In this document: in pieces, positions 29,379 through 42,689 of the stretch
Layout: each line of letters begins with the position of its first letter
Position numbering within the stretch: position 1 is the first letter of the stretch
Source of the DNA: Brugia malayi
Lineage: Eukaryota > Nematoda > Chromadorea > Rhabditida > Onchocercidae
Direction: 5' to 3'
Length of the DNA: 64,000 nucleotides
NCBI RefSeq assembly: GCF_000002995.4
Contig: NW_025062479.1
Coordinates: 15,744,721-15,808,720, forward strand
Translations under genes and position numbers: made by a program
Notes under the pieces: model-generated
Told to the model about the DNA's origin: nothing
Seen by the model: the letters and a program-made list of their open reading frames with translations, nothing else
The model's database searches: none

Positions 29379-30814
29379 TGGAAAAATAAGATCAGGTAGT
29401 TTCAAACTTTATACGTTAATTAATTCATTTATAAAATGTTGCGAATGTAAGAAAAGATGCAAAGGTGAAATTTATCAAATGAATAATTTAATATGAAAAC
29501 TTATGAAAAGCAAATATAAAAATATAATTTCGGATAAAAGAAATCATTTTTCTTTAATCAAATAAATTCCTGAAAAAGACTATGAAATCACTATAGGTCA
29601 TCAATTTTAGAATTAATTAAATGAATTGAATGGAAAGATAAGGAATGCAAATATATACATATTAAAGAAATAAAAAAGATGACAATTAAAATCTTTATTT
29701 TAATAAATGGAAAAGTTTTCCCGATTAGTCCTATAATTAATTTCCAAAAAAATTTTATTTATGACAATGACAAACAGAATTAATGTCTCTTTCAACCGAT
29801 TCATCACTACCATCAGCACCATCAAAGACAGGAAAAATGATGAGTGTTTTATTTGAGAAGAAATGAATTGTATGTTATTGCTGTGTGTGTGTCATAAGTT
29901 TGAATGAATTGAAATTGGGGATGTGTAATGAAGCGCAGCATCACTACCTATCTATCCACCTCACCTACCTATTCATCTATTTACCCATCTTATTCTACTA
30001 TCTATCTTAATTACTTTATCCATTTCTTCTTTTCAATATCCTCCTCTACCGATCAACGCCTTATTTTTTCTTCTTTCTAACTTCTATTTTTTCTTTTGAA
30101 ACTTTCCTTCCTACCATTTATGGATTGCAAAAATAGAAAAAGAAATGATAACTATTTCCTCCATTCATCATCAAATGATTTTTCAATTGTTCACCAAGAA
30201 ACATTCCATTTCTTTTATTTCCTCCCTCTCTCTATCACTCTCCTGTTTTTCCATTATTTCTCAGCCTTAAAAAATTAACATATTTTTTTCGAAATAGGCA
30301 AAAATTGAGGTGGAATAATCAAAAAAAAGGAAATGAAATAAATTGAAATGAATAACAGAATGAATGATAAAATCGAGAACATAAATATTAAGAAATAATA
30401 CATCGTTGATTGATTTAATAAATGGAAAATGATAAGTATTTGTTCATATCAAATGAAGAAATACAGACAAAAGAAAAAATGAGAAGAAAAATGAACGAAT
30501 TTATTGAGAATAAAAGAAGCAGGAAAATATGAAATAGTTCTATTTATCGTAACAATACTGTTTATTAGAAGACAAGAATTTTAAGTGCTACAAATAATTA
30601 AATGATATTCAAAAAAAACCATAATTTCTTTTCAGCATTATCATTATCACCATTGCCGCTATCACCATTATCATCATCATCGTCGTCTTTTCCACTTCAT
30701 TCAAACTGATAATTGCTTCATAATGACTGATGACAGAAAAAAGGGAAAGTGATGACAAAAGAGGATCACATTATTAAAAGAAGTATTTTTTTTTTAAACC
30801 AACCAATTTAACTA

Positions 30815-30875
30815 TTCATCATTCATTCATTTATTTCATTTCATTTCATTGACTCATTCATTCATTCATTCATCC
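30815..30875. repeat. (ATTC)n / (TTCA)n microsatellite
   Basis: About 60 bases of ATTC tetranucleotides with TTTATTTC interruptions. Confidence 0.85.
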
Positions 30876-32057
30876 AACCAGAATTGGAATGTTTTCGGGT
30901 TTTGAAAATGTGCTACATATGTGATGTCTATTTTTTAACTAAAATTTAAAAAACATACACAGACAGACAAACATCGGGCATGTGTATGTATGTGTGTGTA
31001 CAATAAAAATGGATAAGCGGGCGGTATTGTCATCAACTTCTTCAATTCGTCATTTGTCCTCCCTCCTTCCTATCCTTTCTTCTTCTTTGTTGCAAAAGTT
31101 ATTTCTGAATGTCAACTGATGACTGTATCTGACCAGAAAAAGGAAACAAAAAAGAAAAAAGGAAAGAAAAGATTTGTATCAAGATGATGTCGTTGTGTCA
31201 ATTATGCGATAAGATGATAATAATAATGACAGGGTGAGAAGGAGAGAGAGGGTAGGACTTTTGTGAAAAAATATTTGATAATATTTAATTTTACATTAAT
31301 ATATATAAATATCTGACATTAACATCTTTTCAATTAAGTAAATATCTTATTGATAGTGTTAATATAGTGATTATTAAAGTATTTATCAGCTTTTTTTTTC
31401 CTTTTCTTAAGTAATAAGAATGGAGAAAAAAAATGAAATATGAAAGAAAGATTGGTTGAATTATTTCTGATTAGATAATATTTTACAAACGAAAATTTAG
31501 GGTGATAATTGTAAGAGTTAAAAGAATTTTTGCTCACGTCTATTCACCATAACCAAACAAACATATGATCTTATTGAAAAGTAAACAATTTTTTTCAATC
31601 TAATTTAACATCTGATTTAAACTACAATTCCGCACAGTAGTAAGGGTAATATTTTCTTATCTTTTTTTTTTTCTTTTCTGAACTATATTTATTGTAAGTT
31701 TAAGTAGACTTTAGCATAAAGAAATTTGATCTTATCTATTACTTTTCCAATAATAATGATATGTAATAAAAGGAGAAAAGTAATAAAATACAATAAAATG
31801 TGATATTAGTCTTTCTCAATCAAATGATGACAGTTTTACAATTCTTATTCTCTTCCAGCATTCAGGAAGTACGACAATATTCAAATAGATTAAAATGCAA
31901 TCATTGCGAGTGTGTCACCTTCCTCCGATCGGTTCGTGTCTAACCAATATCGGATGAATTCTAATCCATTCCTTCAATCACGTGATTTGTCGTCGTTTTA
32001 CGCTTCATAAATTATTGTTTGCTAATACATTACCATAAATAAAAGAAGAGAAAGAGT

Positions 32058-32245
32058 CTAACAACAATAAACGACAGCAATAGCAATGACAATAGCAACA
32101 ATAACGACAACAATGATAATCACAACCACAATAACAATAATGATAACAATAACAACAATAACGACATAACAATAACTTTAGTGGCAATAATAAATAATAG
32201 CTATAATAAAGTAAATAATAATGATGATTAGTAATTAATAGTGAC
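32058..32245. repeat. Cryptic (AAC/AAT/GAC) triplet tract
   Basis: About 190 bases made mainly of ACAACAATA, GACAAC and AATAAT triplets. It opens a Tyr/Cys-rich frame on the minus strand that is compositional, not a gene. Confidence 0.75.
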
Positions 32246-32273
32246 AATTATAACGATATGGTAAAGTGAACAG

Positions 32274-32277
<4 letters not shown>

Positions 32278-32305
<28 letters not shown>
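32278..32305. repeat. (GA)n microsatellite
   Basis: Fourteen GA units. A second (GA)n with 13 units lies at 35086-35111. Confidence 0.95.
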
Positions 32306-32306
<1 letters not shown>

Positions 32307-32864
32307 CTAATGAAGAGGAAAGAAGGAGAACAGAAGAAAGAAGATAAGATTAAAGTAGTGTAGATGAATGATAGAATGATGTATGTATATATTTGTTAAA
32401 AATGGAGCGTAATATTTTTTCAATTTGCATTTCAATAGGGTACGACAGAAAAAAACGAGACAGACAGAAGAAGGGAGGGAGGGAGAGAGAGAGAGAAGGG
32501 AAAAAAAATCAAGATCTTTTTCCCTTTTTTTTTTATGGTTCTTAAGCAAAGGAAAAAAAAACAACGAAGAGAAGCTTTAAAGGTATAAACATATTTTCAT
32601 AGCACAGCTTTTTTTTCTTTCATTTCTTTTCTCTTTCTTTTACCTTTGCCTGTTTTCCTTGTCACGGGAAGAAATCAGGTTTTTCCCTTTTTTTTTTTTC
32701 TTTTTTTTTTTTGCTTCAACTCTTATTCTGTCGTAATCCTTTAAACATTTTTTTTAAATGAAATATTTATTAGCTTAATTCATCTGAAAGTTTTCTTTTG
32801 ATTTTTTTTTTCTTAAATGTAATACAAAGTGAACAAATTTATTTCGCTTCACAGTTTGTCACAA

Positions 32865-32884
32865 ACACACACACACACACACAC
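32865..32884. repeat. (AC)n microsatellite
   Basis: Ten AC units. Confidence 0.9.
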
Positions 32885-33184
32885 CTACAAACACCCAGAC
32901 ACATGTATATTATCCAAACAAAGAGTCAAATTAATTAATTGAAAAAATTGACAATTGATGTTCAAATTCAAAAAAAAAAAAGAAATAATTAAACATAAGA
33001 AATAATAGTAATTGAATCTATCTAACAAATAATGTAAATACTTTCTGTCCATTTTTTTTTCTAATAAAATGGATGGCAATTAATTAGATAAAGGAATAGT
33101 TAAAATTAATTAATTAATCAACAAATGATAGATAAATATATAATTAGTGAGGATATCACCGTTTCATCAAACTACTAATAGTGT

Positions 33185-33440
33185 TATTCGTAATAAACAA
33201 TAACAATAATACGTTAATGATAATGGTAATAGTTAATAATAGTAACAAGAATAACAACAGCAATGAAAGCGATGTCAATAGTAACGGCAATATAATAACA
33301 AAAATAATAGTAAAAATAGTAATAATAATAAACAAATAAATAATAATAGCAATAAAATGTTAGTAACAATAATATTAATAACATTAACAGTAATATTGAT
33401 GATAAATATTAACAAGAGTAATAATTAAAATGACGATATA
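33185..33440. repeat. Cryptic (AAT/AAC) triplet tract
   Basis: About 250 bases of AATAAT, AACAAT and AGTAAT triplets with irregular interruptions; no gene-like frame. Confidence 0.7.
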
Positions 33441-35085
33441 TTAATGATCTTGAGTAAATGCAATGACTGAAATTAATGATATTAGGATATAAGAGGGTAT
33501 AGTTTTCGCATAAGTTGGACATACATTAAGAGATAGGTAATTGATTCATTATCGCTATTAACCATTGTTAAGTGACAGAAGAGGTGGATGAACAATGAAA
33601 ATGAATAAGAAGGTGAAATAGGTAGGAAAAGAAAAAGGGAAAGGTAAAATGATTCGTAAAAAAAGATTGTGGTGTATTTGAAGTGAGGGTAATTAAAAAA
33701 CGCATATATATTCAAGTGACGACATGACTATTTTAGCTGAAAGAATAATAATGAATTGAATAAATGAATATGAAAATGATTTCAATATAATGAATGAATG
33801 TTAATGAGAAATAGTGATAATTAAAAATGATAATATGTTAATAAAGTTCAAACAACGGGTTGATTGGAATGAATGGATTGAATAAAGAAAAGAGCCAATT
33901 GAAGGATATAAGAAGAACAAGAAGCATATAATTTTCACTAAGTTGCATGAAATAAATACACAAAGATTAAAAATAAGTTGAAAATTTTAAAATTTAATTA
34001 ATTCTTAAACCACATGAATATAAACTTTTTAAATAAACTTTTAAAACTATATGAATAATAAAAAAAGTTACCGTATCTTACGCTATCGTACTTCTCTTTT
34101 TCAAACATCAGTGATTATTAAGTAAACTTAAGCCAAGTTAAGTTGAAATTGCTCAAATTACTTTACTTGATCAGCATTTTTTCTTTTTGTTTTTTTTTTT
34201 TTTTTTGTGTATAAGAATTAATTAACACAATCATTAATTTATTTAAAATGTAACTAACATTAAATAATTCATTAATTAGTTACCAGTACTTTTGCTTCGA
34301 TAAATCAGAAAAGATAGCAATAATAGAGAGAGAAAAGAATATAAAGGAAGAATTAGTAAAATTTTTGCAAAGATAATAAGGAAATAGTACCAATGTGAAC
34401 TTTTTATTAAGTAAACATGATGTTAAGGATGCAAATAAAAGTGAAGAAATGAAGTTGAATACATAATAATTGGTGAGAGAAAAGGGTAGAAAGAAAAAGA
34501 GAGAGGGAAAGATGGACAGAGGGACAGAAAGAAATGAGGAAAAGATGGAACATTTGAAATTATAAGAATGAAATAAATTCATAAGTGATGAAACCGGCTC
34601 TTATATTAAATTGAAAGAAAAGAAAAAGAGAAAGATATGAAAAAAAGTGTGAACAAAAGAAGAGTATAACAACAGGTTACCATTCAATCCTTAAAAATTT
34701 TCTCTTTGTCATCAATTTCCCTCTTCCTCCCCCTCTCTCTCCCTCTCCCTCTTTCTTTTTCCATAATTCTCAAAAAAAATTTTTTTTCCTTTGTTCGTTA
34801 TAAAAATTCAATGAGATATTTTTCATCAAAAAAATTTCATACAATTGTCAAATGAGAATATAGTAATACCTTTCTTTTCAATTATTGTATTTTTTGAAGG
34901 TACAAATAAAAAAAAAAGGAATGGAAAAAAAGAAAAAAAACCGATCAAACTTAACCAAAAACAAACAATCAGAAAAAAAGGCGAATATAAAAACGAAGTA
35001 CCATTTTTGTTGGTTGGTTTATCTTTTTTCTCTTTTTATTAGTACCATTTTGATGAAATGCTACATTGTAAATTGGAAAAGGGAT

Positions 35086-35111
<26 letters not shown>
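35086..35111. repeat. (AG)n microsatellite
   Basis: Thirteen AG units. Confidence 0.95.
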
Positions 35112-35116
<5 letters not shown>

Positions 35117-35629
35117 AGATTAAAAATAAAGGGAGGAGAAAAAAGAAAGGAAAAGAGAAATATTTGAAAAAAGAAACCACTTGTCAACGATTCTTGTTGA
35201 CAAATAATATCTTGAATACTTGAAAGTGTAAAATGGGTTAGAATCAAATAAAATGATGATGATTTTCAATTCATCAAATTTTACATATTATGGGAACGTT
35301 CTCTTCTGATATATTCATTTCATTTTTATCAAAAATAAATTCTAAATGTTTCAATTGCAAAAAAGGAAGGGGAAAATGGAGAAATTAATTGCATTTAAAA
35401 GATTGAAATTTAGATTTTTCTGAGAAATATCCATAATTATTTCTTTATATTAATTACTTCTTAATATTATCATTAGCATTTTAAAAAATCTCGCAATCAT
35501 TTCCACAAAAAAATTACTGATATGAAATCAATGATATATTTAATAGCTTATATAAATTTGAAAAACATGCAATTAATGCAATCTTGCCTATCTAATGAGT
35601 AAAACAGTATCTGTTTAAATAATCATCTG

Positions 35630-36110
35630 GATAACTACCCGGAACCGGAATTGAAATCCACCGCCTTTCTTCCATCCACCCCCACCATCAATATATACAA
35701 ATAATTAAAAGCTGCGAAAAAGTATGACTGAATGACATGAAGTGAGCAGTAAACGGTGTGAATGAGGTAGAAGAATTGTTTAGGTGACACGCCCAGAAGA
35801 GGGAGGAGGAATGGAATTAATTCATTCGTCCCTCCTTCTAGAGCCATCCGGTAAAATGGATCACCGCCACCTCCTGCTCCACCTCATCTTCCGGCTAACA
35901 GCAATAAAACGGATGAAAGAAAGGCGTGTAAGATAAGCATAGCAAAAATCCCATTAGAATGTGGTGTGATGTGATGTGGTGGGGTGGGGTCTATCATAGA
36001 TTCACCAGCGACATGTCTACTTATCATATATTGCCACACCCAATCATCACACACCCCCTAACCTATGACCGTATTCGACGTTCACCACGAAATTATAATA
36101 AACGGGGAAA
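35630..36110. other. G+C- and CpG-rich island
   Basis: Visibly richer in C+G than the surrounding several kb. At least 15 CpG sites are seen (CCCGGAACCGGAA, CACCGCC, ACACGCCC, ATCCGG, ATCACCGCC, TTCCGGC and others) plus GTGGGGTGGGG and CACACCCCC blocks. A 70-codon minus-strand frame (35847-35635) crosses it, but I recognise no protein. It could be a promoter of an unannotated transcript, a distal Sox element, or a conserved exon. Confidence 0.45.
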
Positions 36111-37724
36111 AATGGGGGCAAGGGTAAAAAGATAAGAATGTTAGATGTCGGTAAATGAGAATAATAGGAAGAGAATTCTTAATATTATTTCTTATTACAT
36201 ATCAGTTTGTCAGTACATGTGTCAAATTAATAGCCATAGTTTACTCCTACCAATATTTAACTTTCCATTATTAAATCAAGAAAAGAAACAAAAATTCATT
36301 TGTTTGAAGATGGTAATATCTTTTCGTATTTTTTTACTTGAATTTAATTGTTTTTGACATTATTAACATGAAGATTTAACGAATCCACGTAATTAATTAC
36401 TATATGAATTCGTTGTCTGATAAAATCAGTTAACACTTTTGATGCATCTGTTTCCTTCATGATTGAAAATTTTTGAAGTAATTTTTTAAATTTTGATTAA
36501 CTGGAAGTATATTCTTCAAGAATTCTTTTGATTTACCTTTCCAAATTTTCATATAACATTTTAATATTAGTTGAAAGAATTCATCAAAATTCAATTTCAA
36601 TCATATTTCACTCATATTATCCCGACTTGAATAAAAGTAATTACAAAATTTCTTCATAAATCAGAATATATCGAAAAATTAAAAAAAAATGCATGAATTT
36701 ATGAACGTTTTCGGATGAATTCTTATTACTTCATTAAAATGATGATTTAGCAGAACTCCAATATTATCAATTTAAAACACGATGAAGTATTTTAATGATA
36801 ATTATCAAAAATTTGTTAATTCACTTAACCATATAAATTAAATGCTTCTGTCAACGTGAAATAAGAAATGATTGTAATTCAAACAAAGTGAATATAAGTA
36901 ACTAGTAAGTGATTATAAGTAATATGTATTAGAAACTTTAAGAAAACAAGAATTCAAAGAAAGAAAGATATTGGAATGTGATGTTTTCAATAATGGATAA
37001 GACTTATAATGTCAGAAAGATAATTTATTGCAATTTTGAAGTATTTTAAATTTTAAATTCTTAAAATTAAACATTTGGATATAAGCAAATGAATAGTGAA
37101 TGTTATAAATGAAATCGCTAAACGATATAAGTGAAGTGATACCTATATATATATAACCTAAATAAACAGATTTAATAATTAGAATTTTGGAAAAAAGAGT
37201 GTTATTACTACTGCTAATTAAACCGATTAAAATAAGTATAGTAATCAGGTGATATGCGACCTATGACTTTTAAAATAAGCTAATTGATTGCAATATTTAA
37301 GTTAATTTATATATATTACAGTAAAATCGTGTTTTTTAAAATGGTGAAGCGGTTTTTAAAAGTTTTAATAACAGGTGAAGGTTATGACATTTTCAATGAT
37401 GGATAAGATCAAAAAGCTAATTTATTTTAATGTTTGCAGTATTTAAATTTCAAATATTGTGAAAATTAGCTTATTTCGAACGCTTATATATTTCTTCTTT
37501 ATATTTAAGATCTAAAATTTAAAAATTAAAATTATGACAGATATGGGTGAGGTATTATGAATAATGTAAATAGAATGATATATATATATATACAAATACA
37601 TGTGTGCATTGCACATATTTATATTGATAATAAACTATTAAATTACTCATTAGAAATTTCAATTTTATTTATGAAGAAAAGCTAATCGAAATATGATTTA
37701 ATAATCATAAAATAGATTGAATTG

Positions 37725-37792
37725 AATAAAATGAATGATTGAATGAGGGAATGAATAACTAAATGAATGAACGAATAAATGAATGAATTGAA
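37725..37792. repeat. (GAAT)n-like tetranucleotide tract
   Basis: GAATGATT, GAATGAAC and AAATGAAT units with interruptions, just before the large TG microsatellite. Confidence 0.7.
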
Positions 37793-37844
37793 GACAGAAC
37801 AATAATTGTAGGAAATAAATAGTTGTAGTAGTAGTATATGGGGT

Positions 37845-37907
37845 TGTATGTGTGTGTGTGTGTGTATGTATGTGTGTGTGTGTGTGTGTATGTATGTGTG
37901 TGTGTGT

Positions 37908-37965
<58 letters not shown>

Positions 37966-37989
37966 ATATATATATATATATATATATAT
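37845..37989. repeat. Compound (TG)n-(TATG)n-(TA)n microsatellite
   Basis: About 120 bases of TG units with periodic TATGTATG interruptions, ending in (TA)13. Open frames through it are artefacts. Confidence 0.97.
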
Positions 37990-38629
37990 GGTGGTGTATG
38001 GTTGCATTTGAAATAAAACGGAGGAAGAAACGAAGAGAGGAAGTGTAAATTTGCATCACAAGAGGCGGAATTGGTCGCCTTTTAGGGCTTATTTGAGATG
38101 AAGTACAAAATCAAATCGAATAAGTTAAGAGAGAGACTCATTTCCATCTTTTGTTATCAACCCTTTCTTTCCAATCCACTTCTTTTTAGCTAAAATAATT
38201 ATGGAAATTTTCTTTTTTTTTCTTATCAAAATTGTGTTAAAAAAATTTCCAAATTTCATTTTTACATATGTTCAAACTTTTTCTTTTTTCATTTTTCAAT
38301 AAGTTAAGTTATTATTGATATTGTAATTGAATTCTTGAGAAGGAAAAATTTTAATTTGGAAAAAAAATTTTTCATAAATTTTTCTTAAATTTTGTATGCA
38401 GAAAGAAATTAACAGTAAATGAATTAGTTTAGTGATAAGGTAAACGATGAGTGAATTTTAACGTACGTGAATGCACTAAAATAAGAAATGCAGTGATTTT
38501 AGCCGTTGTTACATAATTAAAATATGTTAACAATATTATTGATTTTAGATAAAAAATTTAGAATATTATAAATGATTTTTATACTTATAAGTAAAAAGCA
38601 ATTATGATCCCCTAAAATCTTAAAATAAA

Positions 38630-38663
38630 CCATTATAGAGTATATAATTATATACTCTAATGG
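38630..38663. repeat. Loop-less palindrome with one 2-base bulge
   Basis: The centre at 38637-38658 is a perfect 22-base palindrome (AGAGTATATAA / TTATATACTCT). The arms extend to CCATTA...TAATGG with two extra bases on the left. It can form a 16-bp cruciform arm. Confidence 0.8.
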
Positions 38664-41600
38664 AATGCGCATCACAGGAAAGCAGAATGTTGGACAAATT
38701 TCAAAGTTTAATATAGCAAAACTTCATTTCAGTTATTTCTTTATTATCTTATCTTACTTATTTTGATGAAAAAAGAAATCAAGAATACATCTATTGTTAT
38801 GGTTTTTTGAATAAATTTCAATTTTTATTGTTAATTTTTTTTCAAGAGTATAAAACTTAGTCGAAATAATAATGTAAAATTCATTTGAAATTATAAAAAT
38901 TAAAATATAATGCAATTAAAAAACAACGCAGATACTACTAATATGTACAACGTTGGTGGTAATAATTTCAAATAATTTAATCTATGTTTCAAAATACTAT
39001 TTGAAAAGTATATTTTACTAATAAAGAAAGAGAAGAAAAGCTTTTGAAGAATCAAAAACTATAGAAATAATTTGAATATTAACATTTCATACAATGAAAT
39101 TTTTTTTTTTTACTTAGTTATTAAATAAAAATTTATGATTATTTGCGTAATGGCATATTATCATTTATATCATTATAGAATGATTATTTGATTCTGTTTT
39201 TAATTCATTTCTCATTTAATGCATAAACTGTGACAACAAATGATTTATCACAATGATTTCGAGATTGAAGAGAGAGGGAGAGAGAGAGAGAAAGGGATAA
39301 CAAAAGGATTTTTAGTAAATGGATAATAAAAAAAACTCTTAAGAAGTAGATATTATGCATCATTAATCGTATGAGACGAGAATTTAGAATGATTGAGAGA
39401 AAAATTTTTTCATTTTTAAGGGCCATTGATTTTGTATAAATATTTGTGTCCCATCTATTGATATATTATTATTCATCATTAATTTATTATTCATTCAAAA
39501 ATCATTTATTCAATTACTGAGTAAATGAGTAGTAAGTAGTGTGTTTCCAAAAAAATGATAATTTCAAAAATGCTAGATATTGAAAAGGAGAATGAAAATG
39601 AATTAGTAAAAAGGAAGATGAAATGAGAAGTGGTAGGAAAAGAAAAAAGATAAAAAGTTCAGTTAAAAAGGAGGAAAATGTTGAAATACTTTTGAGGAAG
39701 AAAAAATTTGTTATCAAATTAGAAATTATTGAAATAAGTTTCTATGCATATAACATTTTTTGTTTTGTTTTCTTCTTTTCAATGTTTTATAATTTTGGAA
39801 AAATAAAATTTCCTTCAAAGTTTTATAAGATTTTTTTTAGAAAAAAATTTTAGTATCAATTTTAGTTTTGTTAATTACAAGCAAAGGATTAGTTTAACTT
39901 CTGATTGGTAAATAATGATTCATATTGTTGTTAGAATTTTTTAAAACAAATATTGCTTTAGCATATTTGAGTATTTCTCATGTTGTGAAAAGAAAATATT
40001 ATTGTACCAGTAATTTAAACAAAATTTTATTTCAAAATAACTTATCAAATTTTAGTTTTATTTAGCAAAAGGAATATTTTTCTCATTTTTTCCTCTGCTT
40101 TTTGATATCAAAATGCTTAATTATATCACTTGAATACAATTTTTTTTTGCTTTACTTTTTCAAAAAAAGAAAATAAATAAATAAATCCAAAATTTTCGAC
40201 AAATTTTTTCAAAAAAAAGAAAATTATATTTCTAAAAACTAGCAATCAAGCAGAAAATGATCGTAACATGCAAATTTGATAATATCCTCCTTCATCGTCA
40301 TTACGCTAGTTTGCAAAGAATTAGGAATAGTAAAGATTGATTTGACAATATTCCCGAGTGTATTAATCGATTCTCTCCATACTTCTCGTTTAGCATTTCT
40401 TGAGCTTTTTCCTGCCACCTTTTTTCAATATTTTTTTTTTTAACTTATTGAAAATAGAAGAACGTAAGAATATTTATTTCGAAAACTTCAAAATTTCAAA
40501 ATAAATTTTAGAGAAATGGATGAGATTAATAATAATTATTATTTAGTTGTTGATATTGACGAAGACATTTATTTAATTAATTAATTAATTCTGTTTATTT
40601 ATTCATTTCTTTATTGATTTATTTAATTTATTTATTTATCTAGCTAATTAATTAATTTATTTGTTACCATTATTATTATTATTTGATTATAACTATTATT
40701 GTGTTGTTAATAATAATTATAATTAAGTGATTAGGAATAATTATTGATTAAAGTGGTCATACAGCTTTTGCTAAATGAATCTTTTCCTTTCATTGTGTCT
40801 AAAATTAACAAATATCTTATTATCGTAATTTCTCATATTACAGTTTCCTATGTGATAACTTTTCTATCATCTTTTCCCTTCTCTCTGTCTCTCTCTCTTT
40901 CTCTTATTCTCTCCAAAATAAAAGCTAATTAATTTATTCAACTATATAATAAGCCTTCTTTTAATCATTTTCTATTAACTGCTGCATATATAAAATATAT
41001 AAATAAGTAATGTTTTATGCTTTATTTGTGTAAATAAAAATAAAAATTGCTGTTAATATATTTTACTAAAAACCGTAATTTTTTTCTTTTTTCTTTTTTT
41101 TTTTTTTTTTTGGAATCATTTGGTATAACAAAAATAATTTGAAATGAAATTGGTTTTTTTTTTTTGATATAACTTATTTTTCCATTCGTTTATTATGTAT
41201 TCTGCAAAAAAAAAAAAAAAAAAAAGAAAAAATGATCAATTGAAAACACCATTAAAGCTAATTTTTCATAACAAATTTTCACTATAAAATGAAAAAAAAA
41301 ATTATTGCAATTTCAATATTCATTTATTTACTTTTTTATTCTTAAAAAAAAATGAAAAAATATTGCATAAATGGATATTGGAACATGAATGATTTAGATT
41401 TGACCTTATTTTCTTTTTTTCCCTTTTTTCTTCTTTAACTTCGTCACTTCTTAGCTTATTGTTGTATGAATAAATGTGTACCATTAAGCAAAATGCCCCA
41501 TACATTATGACATTTTACAAAAATTATGAAAAACTTTAAAATGTTGAAAAAAGAAAGAAAGTTGTATGATTACTTTAGTGATATGAATATGTGAAATTGA

Positions 41601-42655
41601 TAATGAAACTTTGATATATCAATGCATAAATATTTAAATTAATTAAAGGAAATTAGCATATGATGTTATTTGATTAATTGAAAATATTTATTTGAATTAA
41701 AAAAAAGGTGAAAAAAATTTTTTGTAAAAAAAAATTTTTGATTTATTTCAAAACATAAATTTTTTCCTGATTTTTTGAAATTTTGACTTTTTTCTGCTTT
41801 TTAATAAATATATGAATTTCTTTTGTCCTTTCAAAATGTATTATTTAACAAAACTGGAAAACGAAAACGAAATGAAATTGAATGGATAATGATTTATTAT
41901 TATTATTATTATTAGCAAAATATGGCTTTTGAAATTAAAAATAATTTAATTCAATTCAGTTCAATTCGGTTCATACCTAATTATTCAACATTCTCACTTC
42001 TATTAGGTCGTAACTATTTAAAAAATAATGTTATGAGACATTTTTTTTCCTTTCAATTCATTGACATAAAATGTTTAATATTTGATGAAATGTTTATGGC
42101 AACATTTTTTAAGAAATTTTAATTTTCATAGTATTAATTGGAAAGCATAAATTGGTTTTGGACATAATAAATTATGCAAAAATAAAGTGGAATTTCTTCT
42201 TTTTGCAAAATTTTCCTTAGTTTCACAAAAAAAAAAACCTGCGTAACTAAAACTTTCAAAAAAAAAAAAAAAAAAAAAAAGCTGATTCCAAACTCTTAAA
42301 GTCTTAATCTTTGGATATTTTAAAATAAATGATAAAATCGACTTAAATTTTTAAATATTTCACATAAGAAATGATAATAGTATTTTAAGTTTAAAAGGTT
42401 TAAAATAGCACCACATAGCCATAAATTGCAAAAGGAAGACATTCAAATTTTTTTCTTTTTAAATGAGTAGACTAATTTTTAACTATTAAAACAACAATCA
42501 GATCTAATTTGAATGAGAAAATGATTGAGGAAAAAAGTTAAACATTTTAAAATAAAAAATTATAAATAAAAAAATTTTTATTATAATTTTTATGTGAAAG
42601 TATTCTAAAAATTTAATTATTATTGAATTTATGATAATTTCATGGTTGCATTTTA

Positions 42656-42656
<1 letters not shown>

Positions 42657-42687
<31 letters not shown>
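42657..42687. repeat. 31-base A homopolymer
   Basis: Longest of several poly(A) runs in the window. Others are at 10484-10508 (25 A) and 51132-51158 (27 A, in K2P intron 12). Confidence 0.95.

Positions 42688-42689
<2 letters not shown>

Noticed and set aside
29765..29850. Short minus-strand frame DGADGSDESVERD upstream of the Sox gene
   Set aside because: Too short, with no acceptor of the usual TTTCAG type and no phase-compatible link to the Sox exons.
30640..30700. Asp/Asn/Gly-rich minus-strand frame (DDDDDDNGDSGNGDND)
   Set aside because: It looks like an acidic protein tract but comes from a degenerate GAT/CAT triplet repeat with a stop just upstream.
32005..32247. 80-codon Tyr/Cys/Leu-rich minus-strand frame
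   Set aside because: Compositional artefact of the AAC/AAT/GAC triplet tract.
35635..35847. 70-codon minus-strand frame in the G+C-rich island
   Set aside because: Begins with ATG and lacks low complexity, but matches nothing I know and has no convincing splice partner; kept only as a finding.
37682..38059. 125-codon frame on the minus strand and companions
   Set aside because: They run through the TG/TA microsatellite and have low-complexity flanks; no coding signal.
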